Origin: Bacteroidales bacterium | Lineage (GTDB): Bacteria; Bacteroidota; Bacteroidia; Bacteroidales; UBA12077 | Length of the DNA: 17,054 nt | Reading direction: 5' to 3' | NCBI GenBank assembly: GCA_030156305.1 | Contig: JASGMZ010000034.1 | Span: 1-17,054 of the forward strand | Shown here: piece after piece, positions 15,219 to 17,054 of the stretch | How positions within the stretch are numbered: the first letter of the stretch is position 1 | Layout of the letters: every line of letters starts with the position of its first letter | Notes under the pieces: model-generated | What the model was told of the DNA's origin: nothing | The model's input: the letters and a program-made list of their open reading frames with translations, nothing else | The model's database searches: none | Translations under genes and position numbers: made by a program

Positions 15219-15560
15219 ATGACAAAAGAAAAGATTGAAAAACTATTTTTTCAACATAAAACGAAAGATCAGCTAATAGAAGAAGCTTTAACCAGTTTAA
15301 GTGCTTTAATTGGCAATGCCCTTGCCGGAGATGATGTGAATAAAATTAAACCACTTTTGCCTCCAAAATTACAGCCTGAGGATATTGGCGTGAAATTAAA
15401 AACCGTATGTATTCATTTAGAGAATAATGAACATGAAACTCCTTGTGCTGAAGTATGCATTGATTTAATTATTGAACGAACAGAGCAGGAGTTAGGTACT
15501 TATTCTTTATATTATAACGAACAAAGCGAACAAATAGATGAAGAGTTAAATCTGTATTAA
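15219..15560 (+). CDS. small conserved-looking protein of unknown function
   Basis: A 113-residue soluble, acidic protein that I do not recognise. There is no signal peptide or membrane segment. The first 45 residues look helical (KEKIEKLFFQHKTKDQLIEEALTS within 3-26). A Pro-rich turn (LLPPKLQPED, 46-55) leads into predicted strands around VKLKTVCIHLEN and CAEVCIDLIIERTE. It has three cysteines (63, 76, 80). The last residues are acidic (QIDEELNLY). It lies between the SDR gene, 66 bp upstream, and a strong terminator just after its stop, which supports it being a real expressed gene. Confidence 0.7.
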   Translation: MTKEKIEKLFFQHKTKDQLIEEALTSLSALIGNALAGDDVNKIKPLLPPKLQPEDIGVKLKTVCIHLENNEHETPCAEVCIDLIIERTEQELGTYSLYYNEQSEQIDEELNLY

Positions 15561-15587
15561 AAAAAGCTCCCGAAAAGGAGCTTTTTT
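15561..15587. terminator. bidirectional intrinsic terminator between convergent genes
   Basis: AAAAAGCTCC (15561-15570) and GGAGCTTTTT (15577-15586) form a perfect 10-bp stem with loop CGAAAA. The stem starts directly after the stop codon of the small unknown gene and lies 4 bp before the stop of the convergent adenylate kinase. Flanking A and T runs serve both directions. Confidence 0.9.
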
Positions 15588-15590
15588 AGT

Positions 15591-16760
15591 TTATCGGGCA
15601 TGTTTAAATGCCAATTCTAATTTCTCGGACAACCGCTGAAAAACTTCTTCTTCTGAGCCTACACCATCAATCTGGTAAATATTTTTTTGTTTGGCGTAAT
15701 AATTCAAAACCGGTTTGGTCTGATTCTCAAAACTTTCAAGCCTTCTAACAATGACATCAATATTCATATCGTAATATCTCTTTTTGTCGGTTTTACTGCG
15801 GGTAGTTAATCGTTTTATAGATTCCAGCGTTGGAACATTCATGTTAAAAACGCAAGAAACCGAAGAATTAAGCCTTCGTAATAAACCGTCTAAGATATAA
15901 GCCTGTACTATCGTTCGTGGGAATCCTTTAAAAAAGAATCCATTTGCTTCAGGATGCGATTTAATTTGTTTTTCAATAAGTTTTATAGCAAACTCATCCG
16001 GGACAATATCTCCTTTCTCCATGTATTCTTTAGCTGCAAGACCCATTTGTGTACCTTTTTCAATTTCGCGGCGAAGTAAAGAACCGGTAGAAATATACAC
16101 CAGATTGTATTTATCGGCCAGCAATTTTCCCTGTGTTCCCTTTCCTGAGCCTGGAGGCCCGTATAAAACAACGTTTAGCCATGTTTTAGTTAAAGTATGT
16201 TCAACCACATTGGTTATGCGTTCAAAAATATCATCAACGGTTCCAACACCGTCTACTACATAATAAATTCCTTTATCTTTATAAAATTCAGCAACCGGAA
16301 CAGTCTTATTTTTATATTCTTCTAACCTGTTTTTAATCACATCTACCGTATCATCAGCCCTGTTTTCTTTTTTTGCTCTTTCGAGCATTCTTTGCATTAA
16401 AATATCTTGCGGAACCTCAAGGCTTATCATGCAATTTAGGGTAGTGTTCATTTTTATTAACAGGCCTTCTAAAATATATGCCTGTACTACCGTTCGTGGA
16501 AAACCATCGAAAAGGAAACCATTTGCTTCGGTATTTGTTTGAATTTTTTTCTCGATAATTTGTACTATGATTTCGTCAGAAACAAGTTCACCCTTTTCAA
16601 TTACACTTTTTGCCTTAAGGCCTAAATCTGAACCTTCGGCAATTTCTTCTCTTAAGATATCACCGGTAGAAATATATGCCAGATTATATTTTTCGATAAG
16701 CTTTCGGGATTGGGTTCCTTTTCCTGCTCCGGGGGGGCCAAATAATGCGATATTAAACAT
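15591..16760 (-). CDS. adk: tandem adenylate kinase (two fused Adk domains)
   Basis: A 389-residue protein, about twice the normal Adk length, made of two complete short-LID adenylate kinase domains. Adk interconverts AMP + ATP and 2 ADP in the cytosol. Domain 1 (1 to about 190) is canonical: P-loop GPPGAGKGT (8-16), STGD (31-34), Arg37, DGFPR (85-89), Gln93, Arg124/Arg128, RADD (134-137) and Arg145. Domain 2 (about 195-389) keeps the P-loop GPPGSGKGT (201-209), Arg230, Arg282, Gln286, Arg317/Arg321, Arg328 and Arg339. Three acidic residues differ: STGD becomes STGS (Ser227), DGFPR becomes KGFPR (Lys278) and RADD becomes RYYD (Tyr330). Domain 1 should be active. Domain 2 may bind nucleotide with altered or lost activity. 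No frameshift joins them; the linker runs at about 185-196. On the minus strand TATTTTTG (16802-16809) is a candidate -7 box. Confidence 0.93.
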   Translation of the reverse strand: MFNIALFGPPGAGKGTQSRKLIEKYNLAYISTGDILREEIAEGSDLGLKAKSVIEKGELVSDEIIVQIIEKKIQTNTEANGFLFDGFPRTVVQAYILEGLLIKMNTTLNCMISLEVPQDILMQRMLERAKKENRADDTVDVIKNRLEEYKNKTVPVAEFYKDKGIYYVVDGVGTVDDIFERITNVVEHTLTKTWLNVVLYGPPGSGKGTQGKLLADKYNLVYISTGSLLRREIEKGTQMGLAAKEYMEKGDIVPDEFAIKLIEKQIKSHPEANGFFFKGFPRTIVQAYILDGLLRRLNSSVSCVFNMNVPTLESIKRLTTRSKTDKKRYYDMNIDVIVRRLESFENQTKPVLNYYAKQKNIYQIDGVGSEEEVFQRLSEKLELAFKHAR

Positions 16761-16801
16761 TTATAAAATTTTATTGGTTAGTAATTCAATGCTATTCAAA
16801 T

Positions 16802-16809
16802 CAAAAATA
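16802..16809 (-). promoter_or_regulatory. possible -7 box for the tandem adenylate kinase
   Basis: On the minus strand this reads TATTTTTG, the same octamer as the sucD -7 box and an exact TAnnTTTG, about 42 bp before the ATG. No TTTG is found 19 bp upstream, so the assignment is weak. Confidence 0.3.
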
Positions 16810-16908
16810 ATAAAAAGCATTTTAATCTCCATATTTTCTTTGAGGCTAATTCAATAAAAAAACACTTTAGCATAATATCAAACCGTTATTTTTTGTTTTT
16901 AAAGTTAA

Positions 16909-17037
16909 TTAGTGGCTATAAGAAAACGTCAATAACTGCGTTACGCTCGCATTGTCAATTAGTCATTTACGTCAGTAAACTCCTGGCTGCCAATTCTTCG
17001 CAAGCCTTGTTCTTGACGTTTTTTATTACGCCACTAA
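16909..17037. repeat. 129-bp element with terminal inverted repeats
   Basis: The left arm 16909-16932 begins TTAGTGGC and ends AACGTCAA. The right arm 17013-17037 is its near-complement, beginning TTGACGTT and ending GCCACTAA, with one indel and a few mismatches. The 80-bp centre is more GC-rich than its surroundings and holds TGCGTTACGCTCGCA (16937-16951) and the small palindrome TTTACGTCAGTAAA (16966-16979). No open frame of note is present. It resembles a MITE or another small noncoding mobile repeat. No target-site duplication is evident. Confidence 0.7.
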
Positions 17038-17054
17038 AAAAAACTGGTGTTTTC

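Noticed and set aside
15591..16760. Assembly artefact or two genes joined by a sequencing error
   Set aside because: The halves differ at many residues and the frame is continuous through a plausible linker, so it is a true fusion and not a collapsed or duplicated read.
16909..17037. Integron attC site
   Set aside because: The inverted-repeat ends lack a convincing RYYYAAC/GTTRRRY core pair, and no integrase or cassette array is seen in the window.

Overview
The window looks like a chromosomal segment from a Bacteroidota member, most likely a Bacteroidales/Marinilabiliales-type marine or anaerobic lineage. It is AT-rich. Lipoproteins carry Bacteroidota-style lipoboxes, outer-membrane barrel proteins end in an aromatic residue, and Shine-Dalgarno sequences are weak or absent. 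The clearest promoter, upstream of sucD, fits the Bacteroidota TTTG / TAnnTTTG pattern with a 19-bp spacer. There are no rRNAs, tRNAs, transposases, phage genes or CRISPR arrays.

Layout. Positions 1-108 may hold the 3' end of an upstream gene. A lipoprotein amidohydrolase (204-1838, +) converges on an outer-membrane beta-barrel protein (1981-2637, -) across a symmetric terminator. A run of minus-strand genes follows: an unrecognised, very AT-rich lipoprotein with a glycine-rich tail (2727-3497), a P2-type cation ATPase (4013-6760), a TlpA-like thioredoxin lipoprotein (6899-8386), a YccF membrane protein (8445-8822) and a large FAD/4Fe-4S 2-hydroxyacid dehydrogenase related to YdiJ/D-2-hydroxyglutarate dehydrogenase (8934-11858). 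Divergent from the last is sucD (12128-13000, +), then a stand-alone response-regulator receiver (13348-13725, +). The receiver's stop codon overlaps that of a convergent outer-membrane protein (13722-14354, -). An SDR oxidoreductase (14439-15152, +) and a small unknown protein (15219-15560, +) follow. These converge, across a second symmetric terminator, on a tandem two-domain adenylate kinase (15591-16760, -).

The genes are mostly housekeeping and envelope functions and do not form one obvious operon or defence island. The most suggestive functional link is the divergent pair flavoprotein/sucD: 2-hydroxyglutarate to 2-oxoglutarate, and succinyl-CoA to succinate, are neighbouring steps, and the shared 269-bp region is packed with palindromes.

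The most unusual content is: (i) the adenylate kinase fusion, whose second half has an intact P-loop but altered key residues; (ii) the cation ATPase, whose site-I ion ligands are largely replaced; (iii) a family of small structured intergenic repeats: a ~90-bp element present twice (3681-3772 and 13206-13294), a 129-bp element with ~24-bp terminal inverted repeats at the right edge, a palindrome cluster upstream of sucD, and an 8-bp tandem repeat abutting the ATPase stop codon. I saw no clear new multi-gene system.
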